DNA from: Mycobacterium marinum
GTDB lineage: Bacteria > Actinomycetota > Actinomycetes > Mycobacteriales > Mycobacteriaceae
Assembly (NCBI RefSeq): GCF_003391395.1
Contig: NZ_CP024190.1
Coordinates: 6,076,001 to 6,140,000 of the forward strand
Length of the DNA stretch: 64,000 nt
Reading direction: 5' to 3'
The translations under genes and the position numbers were made by a program. The notes below the pieces were generated by a model. The model saw only the letters and a program-made list of their open reading frames with translations. It was not told the DNA's origin and did no database searches. This document shows positions 17,219-25,917 of the stretch, piece by piece (positions within the stretch are counted from its first letter, which is position 1; every line of letters begins with the position of its first letter).

Positions 17219-18745
17219 TCAGAATGGCGGTGGATGGGACTGGGGCTCGGGCTGCGGCGGCGTCGGCGGCGCGGCGGATTTGGCTTGCCCGCCCGGCTGG
17301 GTGCTGCGGCCGTGGTGGTTCTGACGACGTTCGGTGGCGACGCGGCGGGCGCGGTCTTGTGCCCGGGTGCGCTGACGTCGAGGCATCATCGCACTGCGCT
17401 GGTCGCAGTAGTCCGATGGTGGGTCGGCCTCCGCTGCCGGCAGTCCGCCGGTGGAACGGCACAGGCTGGGGAATAGCAGGGCGCTACCCGGGGTGGTGAC
17501 GTAGGTGTGTCCGGCCGGCGAGGTGAGGATCAGGGTTCCGTCGGGCAGTTGCTGGTCATGCCAGCCCCAAAAGGTCTTGACCAGATGGTGGGTGCGGCAG
17601 TAGCACTTCAGGTTCGAGGCGTGAGTGGGCCCGCCCTGCGCGTACGGGATCGTGTGGTCCAGATCGCAGTTCAGCGCGGGCTGGTCGCAGCCGGGCCAAC
17701 GGCAGGTCAGATCCCGGCACCGCACGAAGTCCGCCAACGCCTTCGAGGGCACATATCCCGGTTCCGGCGGGACATCGCCGGGGTGACGCAGCGGCACCAG
17801 CTTGGCCGACTTCGCCAGCTCGGCAACCAATTCCGGAGTGACAAGTCCGTCAGCCCCCACCTCCCAGGCCGGAGCCCCGCCGTCGCCGTCGAGCGTGGCC
17901 CGTTCGGCGATCACATGGATCACCACCGACTGGGCAGCGGGCCGGGCACCGGCCGCACAGTCCGGGAGCCCGCAGCGACACCCCAACCGGTCTCCACCGG
18001 CGGCCAGCACCCCGAGCGCATCCGCGCGCCGCTGTTCCCGGCTGCGGGGATCCTGCGCGCACACCGTGGCCGCCAGCGCCGACAGCCGCCGATCCAAGGC
18101 GTGCGCGTCGATGGTGAACATGCTGCCGTCGATGCGAGAGATTCCATCCGCGTCCTGCCCTATCCAGATCTCCCGGTCGGCGTGGCGTTCCTTACGGCGG
18201 CGCACCGCATCGGCATCGGCGCGAGCCACGATGGCGTCGACCTGTCCGGACAGACGGGCCTTCGTCATCGATGGCCACCGCCCCACGTTGAGGGCCACCA
18301 GCTCATCCACGGCGGCCATCACCTGCGGGTCAACGATCAGATCGGTGCGGAACACGATGGTCTGAAACGCCCGCAGGTCGATCTGACCCGCCGCGAATAC
18401 CGCGCCGGTCTTGGGCAGCCGCTCACGCAGGGCCCGGGCATAGCGCAGCCGGCTGGCCGCCAAGCCCTGACTGATCCGCAGCCCCGCGGCCACCTCCGCC
18501 GCCACGGCCTCCATGGTGTCGACCGCCCAGTCCTCGGTCTCCGAACACCGCGACAGCCGGTAGGCGAACAATTGCCCGATCTCGATCAGCTGCGCGGCCG
18601 CGGCGCGGTTCTCGGCCCGCGCGGCCGCACCGATCCGCTGCACCCAACCCGCCGACTCCGCCGTCGGGGTGCGCAACTGGCGCCGCTCGGCGAGCGCATC
18701 GCAGGGGTGGTCAACGCCCGTGGCCGCCCCCGTCGATTCGAACAT
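17219..18745 (-). CDS. DUF222 / HNH endonuclease-domain protein of the 13E12 family
   Basis: This is a 508-residue protein from an ATG at 18745 (MFESTGAATG). The DUF222 region covers most of the protein. It ends in an HNH domain at about 370-425, with CRDLTCRWPGCDQPA, then LDHTIPYAQGGPTHASNL and CRTHHLVKT; two Cys pairs and the D-H/H-H residues give a complete nuclease site. M. tuberculosis has many such proteins in its 13E12 repeats. No inverted repeats or att sites flank this copy. It may be a mobile or domesticated nuclease; its target is unknown. Confidence 0.85.
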   Translation of the reverse strand: MFESTGAATGVDHPCDALAERRQLRTPTAESAGWVQRIGAAARAENRAAAAQLIEIGQLFAYRLSRCSETEDWAVDTMEAVAAEVAAGLRISQGLAASRLRYARALRERLPKTGAVFAAGQIDLRAFQTIVFRTDLIVDPQVMAAVDELVALNVGRWPSMTKARLSGQVDAIVARADADAVRRRKERHADREIWIGQDADGISRIDGSMFTIDAHALDRRLSALAATVCAQDPRSREQRRADALGVLAAGGDRLGCRCGLPDCAAGARPAAQSVVIHVIAERATLDGDGGAPAWEVGADGLVTPELVAELAKSAKLVPLRHPGDVPPEPGYVPSKALADFVRCRDLTCRWPGCDQPALNCDLDHTIPYAQGGPTHASNLKCYCRTHHLVKTFWGWHDQQLPDGTLILTSPAGHTYVTTPGSALLFPSLCRSTGGLPAAEADPPSDYCDQRSAMMPRRQRTRAQDRARRVATERRQNHHGRSTQPGGQAKSAAPPTPPQPEPQSHPPPF

Positions 18746-18788
18746 ACATTCGATATTAGCTGGAGGCTCTGACACTCGCACACCCAAT

Positions 18789-19343
18789 TCAGCGGCATGC
18801 CCCGGCTGCGAATTGCTTGACGATCGCCGCGCAGAACACCGGTAGATCCGCCGGTGAGCGGCTGGTCATCAGATTGCCGTCGACCACGACCTCTTCGTCG
18901 ACCACGTTGGCACCGGCATTGCGCAGGTCGGTGTGAATACTCGGATATGAGGTGATCGTTCGCCCTCCGACCACACCGGCCTCCACCAGCATCACGGGAC
19001 CGTGACAGATTGCCGCAACAGGCTTTCCGGACTCCACAAAGGCGCGGACGAAATCGACCGCAGCTTTGTCCATCCGAAGCTTGTCCGGGTTCACCGTTCC
19101 GCCCGGTAGCACCAAACCGTCGAATTCGACGACCGACGCGGCCTGCACCGGACGGTCAACCGCGAATCTGCCGGCCGGTTCGAGATCGTGGTCACGGGCC
19201 TGGATGTCACCTTCTTGCAGCGACAGCACCTCGACCCGCGCGCCTTCTTGCAGCAGGGCGGCGCGCGGTTGCTCGAGTTCGACTTTCTCGACTCCGTCGG
19301 CGGCCAGCATGGCAATACTCTTGCCGTTCAATTCGTCGGACAT
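18789..19343 (-). CDS. DJ-1/PfpI-family protein
   Basis: This is a 184-residue protein from an ATG at 19343, with AAGGAG nine bases upstream. The nucleophile elbow AAICHGPVML holds the conserved Cys followed by His, and FDGLVLPGGTVNPDKLR contains the acidic/oxyanion region. PfpI/YhbO proteins are linked to stress survival and possibly glyoxal or protein repair; the exact reaction is not settled. The gene follows the HNH protein's start region by 43 bases on the same strand. The 191 bases up to selD hold no gene that I can support. Confidence 0.9.
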   Translation of the reverse strand: MSDELNGKSIAMLAADGVEKVELEQPRAALLQEGARVEVLSLQEGDIQARDHDLEPAGRFAVDRPVQAASVVEFDGLVLPGGTVNPDKLRMDKAAVDFVRAFVESGKPVAAICHGPVMLVEAGVVGGRTITSYPSIHTDLRNAGANVVDEEVVVDGNLMTSRSPADLPVFCAAIVKQFAAGACR

Positions 19344-19534
19344 ATGTGAATACTCCTTCATAGGTCATGGCCTTGCCCTGGTTGTCAGCCCGAGGCCGCC
19401 CGTAATGCGTGCAGCAACGGTTGGCGAGAAGTGGCCGCTGCAGACCAAGACGTCAAGACCGCACTGTTTCGGCCGAAACCACATATCGGGTTACCCAGGT
19501 CGGCACCGGGCAAACTAGCGTCAGACGCGCAAAC

Positions 19535-20551
19535 TCAGAGCACCACGATGGTGTGGCCGGCACGGCGGGCGACCAGCTCCCCGATGACGGGTGCACCGGG
19601 GATTTCCCCCGCGATCAGGAGCCCACCGGAGGTCTGCGCGTCGGCGAGCAGCAACGCCTCGGACTCATCGACCGCGGACAGGTCAACGTGTGGGCCCACC
19701 CACTCGAGGTTGCGGCGCGTGCCGCCGCTGACGTATCCGGCGGCCAGCGCCTGGCGCGCCCCGTCCAGGTAGGGCACCGCGGTCGAGTCGATCACTGCGG
19801 TGACCCCGCTCGCCCGCGCCAGCTTGTGCAGATGCCCGAGCAACCCGAAACCCGTAATGTCGGTTGCACATTCGACACCGGCGGCCACCGCGGCGGCGGC
19901 CGCGTCGGCGTTGAGGGTGGTCATTGCGTCGATGGCTTGCGCAAAGCGCTCCCCGGTGGCCTTGTGCCGACTGTTCAGCACCCCGATTCCGAGTGGCTTG
20001 GTCAGCGAAAGCGGAGTGCCTGGCCTACCGGAGTCGTTGCGCAACAGACGATTCGGGTCTGCAATCCCGGTCACGGCAAGCCCGTACTTGGGTTCCGGGT
20101 CATCGACACTGTGCCCACCGGCAAGATGGCAACCCGCGCTGGCGCAGACGTCGCGCCCACCGCGCAGTGTCTCGGTCGCCAACTCGAAGGGCAGCACATC
20201 GCGCGGCCATCCCAACAGGTTCACCGCTACCACCGGCCGTCCGCCCATCGCGTACACGTCCGAAAGCGCGTTGGTGGCAGCGATTCGGCCCCAATCGTAG
20301 GGATCGTCGACGACCGGGGTGAAGAAGTCGGTGGTGGCGATCAGCGCGGTTCCCTCGGCAATCAGCACCGCGGCCGCGTCGTCACCACTTTCCAGCCCGA
20401 CCAATAGCTCGCCGACCGGATCACGTGGCGCGGCGGCACCCAGGCCCCGAACCACCTCCTCCAACTCGCCGGGCGGAATCTTGCAGGCGCACCCGCCGCC
20501 ATGGGCGTACTGAGTCAGTCGGTAAGTCCCTTGGTCAGTCACCATTCCCAT
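19535..20551 (-). CDS. selD: Selenide, water dikinase (selenophosphate synthetase)
   Basis: This 338-residue enzyme makes selenophosphate from selenide and ATP for tRNA-Sec. The glycine-rich segment HGGGCACK carries the catalytic Cys21 (Cys, not Sec). TTDFFTPVVDDPYDWGRIAA and ATDITGFGLLGHL are typical SelD motifs. Starts at ATG 20551, ATG 20545 or GTG 20542 are all possible, because a 13-base tandem repeat overlaps this point. It diverges from selC with only 32 bases between. Confidence 0.96.
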   Translation of the reverse strand: MGMVTDQGTYRLTQYAHGGGCACKIPPGELEEVVRGLGAAAPRDPVGELLVGLESGDDAAAVLIAEGTALIATTDFFTPVVDDPYDWGRIAATNALSDVYAMGGRPVVAVNLLGWPRDVLPFELATETLRGGRDVCASAGCHLAGGHSVDDPEPKYGLAVTGIADPNRLLRNDSGRPGTPLSLTKPLGIGVLNSRHKATGERFAQAIDAMTTLNADAAAAAVAAGVECATDITGFGLLGHLHKLARASGVTAVIDSTAVPYLDGARQALAAGYVSGGTRRNLEWVGPHVDLSAVDESEALLLADAQTSGGLLIAGEIPGAPVIGELVARRAGHTIVVL

Positions 20552-20573
20552 AATCGTCGCCCATAATTGTCGC
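20547..20573. repeat. Tandem repeat in the selD-selC divergent promoter region
   Basis: CCCATAATCGTCGC at 20547-20560 is followed by CCCATAATTGTCGC at 20560-20573. The unit is 13 bases with one mismatch. On the selD strand it places GCGACRATTATGGG twice just before the start codon. It may be a binding site or a duplication that moved the start of selD. Confidence 0.5.
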
Positions 20574-20583
20574 TATGGCCCAG

Positions 20584-20678
20584 GGAGGCGTCTCCGGTCT
20601 GGTGACCGGCGCGGTCTTCAAAACCGTCGAGCGACAGCTGCTGCCGTTGGCGGGTTCGATTCCCGTCCGCCTCCGCCA
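20584..20678 (+). tRNA. selC: Selenocysteine tRNA (anticodon UCA)
   Basis: This 95-base RNA has the length and form of bacterial tRNA-Sec. The acceptor stem GGAGGCG pairs with CGCCTCC. The anticodon stem-loop is GCGGT-CTTCAAA-ACCGT, with anticodon TCA at 20618-20620. A long variable arm (CGAGCGACAGCTGCTGCCGTTGG) and a T arm GCGGGTTCGATTCCCGT follow, with discriminator G and encoded CCA at 20676-20678. It is the UGA-decoding tRNA charged with serine and converted by SelA. It ends 14 bases before selA and was probably co-transcribed with it. Confidence 0.96.
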
Positions 20679-20692
20679 CCGCGCCGATCGCC

Positions 20693-21994
20693 ATGGGTGA
20701 CGGCAGCGACCGGCGCCGCGCGGTGCCGCGCACCGACGTGCTGCTCGCCCATCCCAAGCTGGCCGAGGCCCAGCGCACGCTCGGGCGCACCCTGGTGAAG
20801 TCGGTGATTGCACAGGCCCAGCAGCGCGCCCGCGCCGGCGAGATCGAGCCGGACCAAGTCGCCGAGCACGCGATCGACGCGCTTCCCGGCACGGCATCGA
20901 GCTTGCGGCCGGTCATCAACGCCACCGGCGTCGTGGTCCACACGAACCTCGGGCGAGCGCCGCTATCGCGGGCCGCACTGGACGCGGTGGTGACCGCCGG
21001 CCGGGCCACCGACGTCGAGTTCGATCTGGCCACCGGCCGGCGTGCCCGCCGCGGCCGCAGCGCGCTGGCCGCTTTGGCCCGCGCGGTGCCCAGCGCGGCG
21101 GGCGTGCACGTGGTGAACAACAACGCCGCCGCCCTGCTGCTGACCGCCCTAACCCTGGCGGCCCCGGGCAAGGAGATCGTGCTCAGCCGCGGCGAGCTGG
21201 TCGAAATCGGTGACGGCTTCCGCATCCCGGAACTGCTGGCGTCCACGGGTTCGCGGCTGCGTGAGGTCGGCACCACCAACCGCACCAGCCTGCGCGACTA
21301 TGCGGAGGCGATCGGCCCGGACACCGGGTTTGTGCTCAAGGTTCATCCGTCCAACTTCCACGTCACCGGGTTCACCTCGGCGGTCGGCGTCGGCGAACTC
21401 GCGCAGCTGGACGCCCCGCTGGTGGCCGACATCGGGTCAGGGCTGTTGGCGCCACATCCACTGCTGCCCGACGAGCCGGACGCGACAACAATGCTGCGCG
21501 ACGGCGCCAACCTGGTCACCGCCAGCGGTGACAAATTGCTCGGCGGCCCACAGGCCGGCCTGCTGTTCGGCGATGCCGACCTGATCGAACGGCTACGCCG
21601 TCATCCGGCGGCGCGGGCCCTGCGAGTGGACAAACTCACGCTCGCGGCCCTGGAAGCCACCGTGGTGGGCCCGCCGACGCCGGTCGCCCAAGCGCTGGGC
21701 GCCGACCTGACCGAGCTGCGCGCGCGGGCCCAGCGGATCACCGCGCAGCTGCCCCAGAGCGTGGGGGCGACGGCGGTGGACTGCATCGCGGCCGTCGGCG
21801 GAGGTGGGGCCCCCGGTGTCGAGTTGCCCAGCGCCGGGCTGAGCCTGCCCGAGTCCTATGCGGCGACATTGCGCACCGGTAGCCCGCCGGTCGTCGGCCG
21901 CCTCGAGGCCGGCCGGTGCCTGCTGGATCTGCGTACCGTGGCTCCCGAGGAGGACGAGCTGCTGTTGGCAGCGGTGCGGGCGTGTTTGTCATAG
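20693..21994 (+). CDS. selA: L-seryl-tRNA(Sec) selenium transferase
   Basis: This 433-residue PLP enzyme converts Ser-tRNA-Sec to Sec-tRNA-Sec using selenophosphate. It shows INATGVVVHTNLGRAPLS near residue 80, LSRGELVEIGDGFRIPE, VGTTNRT, and the PLP lysine in TASGDKLLGGPQAG. The ATG at 20693 gives the usual SelA length. Its end overlaps the GTG start of selB by 13 bases, so the two are translationally linked. Confidence 0.96.
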   Translation: MGDGSDRRRAVPRTDVLLAHPKLAEAQRTLGRTLVKSVIAQAQQRARAGEIEPDQVAEHAIDALPGTASSLRPVINATGVVVHTNLGRAPLSRAALDAVVTAGRATDVEFDLATGRRARRGRSALAALARAVPSAAGVHVVNNNAAALLLTALTLAAPGKEIVLSRGELVEIGDGFRIPELLASTGSRLREVGTTNRTSLRDYAEAIGPDTGFVLKVHPSNFHVTGFTSAVGVGELAQLDAPLVADIGSGLLAPHPLLPDEPDATTMLRDGANLVTASGDKLLGGPQAGLLFGDADLIERLRRHPAARALRVDKLTLAALEATVVGPPTPVAQALGADLTELRARAQRITAQLPQSVGATAVDCIAAVGGGGAPGVELPSAGLSLPESYAATLRTGSPPVVGRLEAGRCLLDLRTVAPEEDELLLAAVRACLS

Positions 21995-23697
21995 CCACCG
22001 CCGGGCACGTCGACCACGGTAAGTCGACGTTGGTGCACCGGCTCACCGGCATGTGGCCGGACCGGCTGGCCGAGGAACAGCGCCGTGGGCTGACCATCGA
22101 TCTGGGCTTTGCCTGGACCGAGCTGGATGGGCGCCAGCTGGCCTTCGTCGACGTACCGGGCCATGAACGATTCGTCACCAACATGCTCGCCGGCTCGGGG
22201 GCGATGCCGCCGGATAGCCCGGTCTTGTTCGTGGTGGCCGCCACCGAGGGCTGGATGCCGCAGTCCGAGGAGCATCTGGCCGCCCTCGATGCGCTGCGGG
22301 TTCGGCACGCGCTGCTGGTCATCAGCAAGGCCGATCTGGCCGACCCCGGTCCGGCCATCCGAGCGGCATCCGAACGGTTCGCCACCACATCGATGGCTGA
22401 CCCATTTGTCGCGCTGGGCACCGAGCTGGACCAGGTGCGCACCAAACTGCTCGCGCTCACCGATCGGCTCCCCGAACCCGACCGCGACGCCGATGTGCGG
22501 CTGTGGGTCGATCGCGCCTTCACGGTCCGCGGTGCGGGCACGGTGGTCACCGGGACGCTGAGCGCCGGCACCATCCGGGTGGGCGACGAACTCGAACACG
22601 CCGGACAGCGCGTCACCGTCCGCGGCCTGCAATCGCTGGGCCGCGATCACACCGAGGTCGCGGCGGTGGCCCGGGTCGCGCTGAACCTGCGAGGCGTCGA
22701 TCGCCGGCACATCGCTCGCGGCGATACCGTGCGCACTCCGGGGGCCTGGCTGGACACCACCGAGATCGACGTGTCCCTGCGGTCCGCGGTCAAGCTGCAC
22801 CGTGAGCTGGTGGCGCACCTCGGCTCGGCGGCGGTGCCGGTGTACGTGCGTGCGCTGGGAGCCAAAGCGGCACGGTTGCGGCTGAGCCGGCCGCTGCCGT
22901 TGCGGGTCGGCGACATCGGACTGCTGCGCGACCCCGGGCAACATCGGATCGCGGCCGGAATCGAGGTCCTCGACGTCGCCCCGCCCAGCCTGCGCCGGCG
23001 CGGTGCGGCGCGCGAGCGGGCCCGGGAACTGGCGGGCGGGCGGATCCGGCCGCCACAGTGTGCGCGGGCCGCGGTGCTGCGCGCGATGGGGCTGCCGCTC
23101 GCCGGATTGCGGGTGGGCGATTGGCTGGTCGATCCGCAGTGGTGGGCCGCCAGACGCGAACACGCCGCGGCAACGGTCACCCACTGGGCCGCCGACCACG
23201 ATGTCGCGGCGGGGATGCCATTGGAAACGCTGCGCCAGCAAGTGGGGCTACCCGCCGCCGAGCTGGTTCCCCCGCTGTTGGTGGGAACCGGGCTGGACGT
23301 GGCCGACGGGCTGGTGCGACCGCCCGGCGCGGGCCTGCCAGCGCGGGTCGACGCGGCGGTGCGCACCCTCGAAGGACGGCTGGCCGCCGAACCGTTTCGC
23401 GCCCCGGAAGCCGACGAATTGGGTGAGCTGAGGCTCGGAGCGCGTGAGCTGGCCGCGGCGGTACGCGCCGGCCGGCTGACCCGGGTCGCCGACGCGATCG
23501 TGCTCGGTCCGGACGCGTTCGAGCGGGCGGCCGAGATCCTCGCGACACTGCCCCAGCCGTTCACGGTGAGCCAGGCGCGCCGGGTCCTGGGAACCACCCG
23601 CCGGGTCGCGGTGCCGTTGCTGGAACAGCTCGACGCGCTTGGGATCACTCGCCGCGGTGAAGCCGGCACGCGCACGTTGCTGACCACGCCAGGCTGA
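21982..23697 (+). CDS. selB: Selenocysteine-specific elongation factor
   Basis: The 571-residue translation factor carries Sec-tRNA-Sec to UGA codons with a SECIS element. G domain motifs are AGHVDHGKST (residues 7-16), RGLTIDLGF, DVPGHERF and SKADL. Beta-barrel domains follow, and then about 200 residues of winged-helix repeats that bind the SECIS RNA. The GTG at 21982 starts directly at the first beta-strand (MFVIATAGHVDHG). The last 450 bases are overlapped on the other strand by the open frame of the MFS transporter. Confidence 0.96.
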   Translation: MFVIATAGHVDHGKSTLVHRLTGMWPDRLAEEQRRGLTIDLGFAWTELDGRQLAFVDVPGHERFVTNMLAGSGAMPPDSPVLFVVAATEGWMPQSEEHLAALDALRVRHALLVISKADLADPGPAIRAASERFATTSMADPFVALGTELDQVRTKLLALTDRLPEPDRDADVRLWVDRAFTVRGAGTVVTGTLSAGTIRVGDELEHAGQRVTVRGLQSLGRDHTEVAAVARVALNLRGVDRRHIARGDTVRTPGAWLDTTEIDVSLRSAVKLHRELVAHLGSAAVPVYVRALGAKAARLRLSRPLPLRVGDIGLLRDPGQHRIAAGIEVLDVAPPSLRRRGAARERARELAGGRIRPPQCARAAVLRAMGLPLAGLRVGDWLVDPQWWAARREHAAATVTHWAADHDVAAGMPLETLRQQVGLPAAELVPPLLVGTGLDVADGLVRPPGAGLPARVDAAVRTLEGRLAAEPFRAPEADELGELRLGARELAAAVRAGRLTRVADAIVLGPDAFERAAEILATLPQPFTVSQARRVLGTTRRVAVPLLEQLDALGITRRGEAGTRTLLTTPG

Positions 23698-25143
23698 GCG
23701 GGACCGCCGGTGGCGGCCGGGCCGGTGGGGCCGGCGCAGCAGCGCGGCCACCGCGATCGCGGTGGCAACGATGGTCAGGGCGGCGCCGGTCAGGGAGACG
23801 TGCAGGCCGGTGCAGAACGCCGAGACGGCCCCGGCGGTGGGGAGATGATTGCGATACGTCGCGGTCAGCAGGCTGCCCAGCACGGCAATACCCAGCGCGC
23901 CGCCGAGCTCACGAGCCAAGTCGTTGACGGCCGAGCCGACGTTTTGCAGACGCGAGGGCAGCGCGCCGGTGATCGCGGTCGTGGCCGGAGGCATCGCCAG
24001 CCCCAGCCCGGCCCCCAGCGGGATCAATCCGCTGGCGATGTGCCAGTAGGGGTCGGCGCTGTCGAGGTGCGCCAGCACCATCAGCCCCTCCGCCACGATG
24101 AGCAGGCCGGCGACCCAGGGAAGGCGGATGCCGAATCTTTCCGTCAGGTAGGGGCTGAGCCGGGAACTGGGAATCATCCCGATCGGCATGGCCAACAGGC
24201 CCAGCGCGGCGGTCAGCGCGCTGTAGTGACGAACCGATTGCAGGTACTGCATGATCACGAACAGAAAGCCGAACAGCGCGAAGAACTGCAGGGTGATCGA
24301 GAGCGAGCCGGCCGCAAAGCGTCTGTTGGTGAACAGCCGCGGGTCGAGCAACGGGTAGCGGCGCCCCATCTCGATGACGACGAAACCGGCCAGGATGAGC
24401 AGGCCCAGCGCGATACCGCCGACCGTGACCTGATCGGTCCAGCCGTACGCCGGAGCCTCGATCACCGCGTAAACCAGCACCGCGATGCCCGCGGCCGCCA
24501 GCACCGCGCCAACCACGTCAAGCGGCGCCGGATCGCGCTCGGCCGATTCCGGTACAAAGAGCAGCGTGCCGGTCAGCGCCACCGCGGCCAGCAACACGTT
24601 CAGCCAAAAAATCGACTGCCAGGACCACCACTGCAACAACAGACCCGAGGCGAGCAAGCCCACCACCCCGCTGGCACCGGCGACGGCTGTCCAGATGCTG
24701 ACCGCAGCGGCGCGCCGCTGCGCCGGAAAGCTGCTGGTGATGGTCGACAGCGTGGCGGGCATGATCAGCGCGGCGCCGACTCCCAGCAAGGCACGCAGCC
24801 CGGCCAGCACGGTGGGGTCGGTGGTCAGGGTGGCCACCCCGGATCCGGCGCCGAACACAACCAGGCCGACCAGCAGCGCCAACCGTCTGCCGTAGCGGTC
24901 CCCCACCGCGCCGGCGGGCAGCAGCAAGGATGCGAACACCAGGCTGTAGGCGTCCACAATCCAAGCCTGCTGGGTCTGGTCGGCATGGGTCTGCCGGGCG
25001 ATATCGGGCAGCGCCACATTCAGCGAGGCCATCGCCGCGACCACCGTTCCCAAGGCCAGGCAGGTGACGGCCAAGACCAGACCCTGATGCCTGGGCCTGC
25101 GAACCAGCGGGGTCTGCGGCGGGGTTGGCAACGTGGTGAGCAT
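23248..25143 (-). CDS. MFS drug transporter (DHA2/EmrB-like, 14 helices) with antisense-encoded tail
   Basis: This is a 631-residue frame from an ATG at 25143. Residues to about 485 form a 14-helix DHA2-type proton-coupled exporter, with the motif A loop GDRYGRR after helix 2 and LLGVGAALIMPATLS as motif C. After the last helix (VATAIAVAALLRR) the frame stays open for another 140 or so residues of Arg/Gln/Gly-rich sequence that lie opposite the 3' end of selB. This tail looks like an antisense frame rather than a domain, but no earlier stop exists. A TetR regulator is divergent. Confidence 0.85.
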   Translation of the reverse strand: MLTTLPTPPQTPLVRRPRHQGLVLAVTCLALGTVVAAMASLNVALPDIARQTHADQTQQAWIVDAYSLVFASLLLPAGAVGDRYGRRLALLVGLVVFGAGSGVATLTTDPTVLAGLRALLGVGAALIMPATLSTITSSFPAQRRAAAVSIWTAVAGASGVVGLLASGLLLQWWSWQSIFWLNVLLAAVALTGTLLFVPESAERDPAPLDVVGAVLAAAGIAVLVYAVIEAPAYGWTDQVTVGGIALGLLILAGFVVIEMGRRYPLLDPRLFTNRRFAAGSLSITLQFFALFGFLFVIMQYLQSVRHYSALTAALGLLAMPIGMIPSSRLSPYLTERFGIRLPWVAGLLIVAEGLMVLAHLDSADPYWHIASGLIPLGAGLGLAMPPATTAITGALPSRLQNVGSAVNDLARELGGALGIAVLGSLLTATYRNHLPTAGAVSAFCTGLHVSLTGAALTIVATAIAVAALLRRPHRPGRHRRSRSAWRGQQRARAGFTAASDPKRVELFQQRHRDPAGGSQDPARLAHRERLGQCREDLGRPLERVRTEHDRVGDPGQPAGAYRRGQLTRSEPQLTQFVGFRGAKRFGGQPSFEGAHRRVDPRWQARAGRSHQPVGHVQPGSHQQRGNQLGGG

Positions 25144-25184
25144 CCGCCCACCGTGACCCGCGCGCCGGTAATATTTCAACGGTG

Positions 25185-25835
25185 ATGAATTACTCGAGGG
25201 TCAGGGGGCGCAGGGCCGGGAAGCCCGATACGCGGGCCAAGATCCTCGAGGTCGCGCGGCGACGTTTCCTGGAAGGCGGCTACCAGGGGGTGAAGCTGCG
25301 GTCGGTGGCGGCCGAGGCCGGCGTCGACCTCGCGTTGATCAGCTACTACTTCGGGTCGAAACGGGGGCTCGTCGGCGAGGCTCTTGCCTTGTCGGCAAAC
25401 CCCGCCGATGTGCTCGATCAGGCGGTCGCCAAAGGCGACCCGGCGACATTTCCCCAGCGTGTCCTGGCCGGGCTGCTGGCGTTGTGGGAAGACCCGGCCA
25501 GCGGCGCATCGCTGCGGGCGTTGGTGGCCGGCGCCGCCCACGATCCGGCGCTGGCAAACCGGGTGAAGGAAATGGTCGAGCGCGAGTTGATCGACAAGAT
25601 CGCGGCACAGCTCGGCGGAACAGACGCGCGCAAACGCGCCTCGATGTTCTGCAGTCAGATTGCCGGTCTGATCGTGACCCGCTACATCCTGTGCCTGGAA
25701 CCCGTCTGCTCGATGACCCACGATGAAATAATTCGCCAGTACGCCCCCTTGCTGCACCTTGCGTTGAGATCAACCACTGCGACCGCCCGCCATCCTGCGC
25801 CAAACACACTGTCCGGCAATACAACCGGACGATAG
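25185..25835 (+). CDS. TetR-family transcriptional regulator
   Basis: This is a 216-residue protein from an ATG at 25185 (a GTG at 25182 is directly before it). The N-terminal helix-turn-helix covers AKILEVARRRFLEGGYQGVKLRSVAAEAGVD and ALISYYFGSKRGLV, written here as its two halves. The C-terminal ligand domain has no close signature. It diverges from the MFS exporter across 41 bases, the usual layout for a repressor and its target pump. The stop is 82 bases before the formate dehydrogenase start. Confidence 0.9.
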   Translation: MNYSRVRGRRAGKPDTRAKILEVARRRFLEGGYQGVKLRSVAAEAGVDLALISYYFGSKRGLVGEALALSANPADVLDQAVAKGDPATFPQRVLAGLLALWEDPASGASLRALVAGAAHDPALANRVKEMVERELIDKIAAQLGGTDARKRASMFCSQIAGLIVTRYILCLEPVCSMTHDEIIRQYAPLLHLALRSTTATARHPAPNTLSGNTTGR

Positions 25836-25917
25836 TTGGCAGCGCCGCCGAAGGTAGGCGACACCGGGCCCCATCGCGTAGTGTCAGCAGAGCCGGGGCG
25901 GGAGAAAGGTGGCGCTG

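Noticed and set aside
17507..18772. 421-codon frame opposite the HNH gene
   Set aside because: It has the composition of an antisense shadow, and the other strand carries DUF222 and an intact HNH site.
23710..25185. 491-codon frame on the plus strand opposite the MFS gene
   Set aside because: The translation is rich in Gln, Arg, Gly and His with no hydrophobic core, while the minus strand gives a clear 14-helix transporter.
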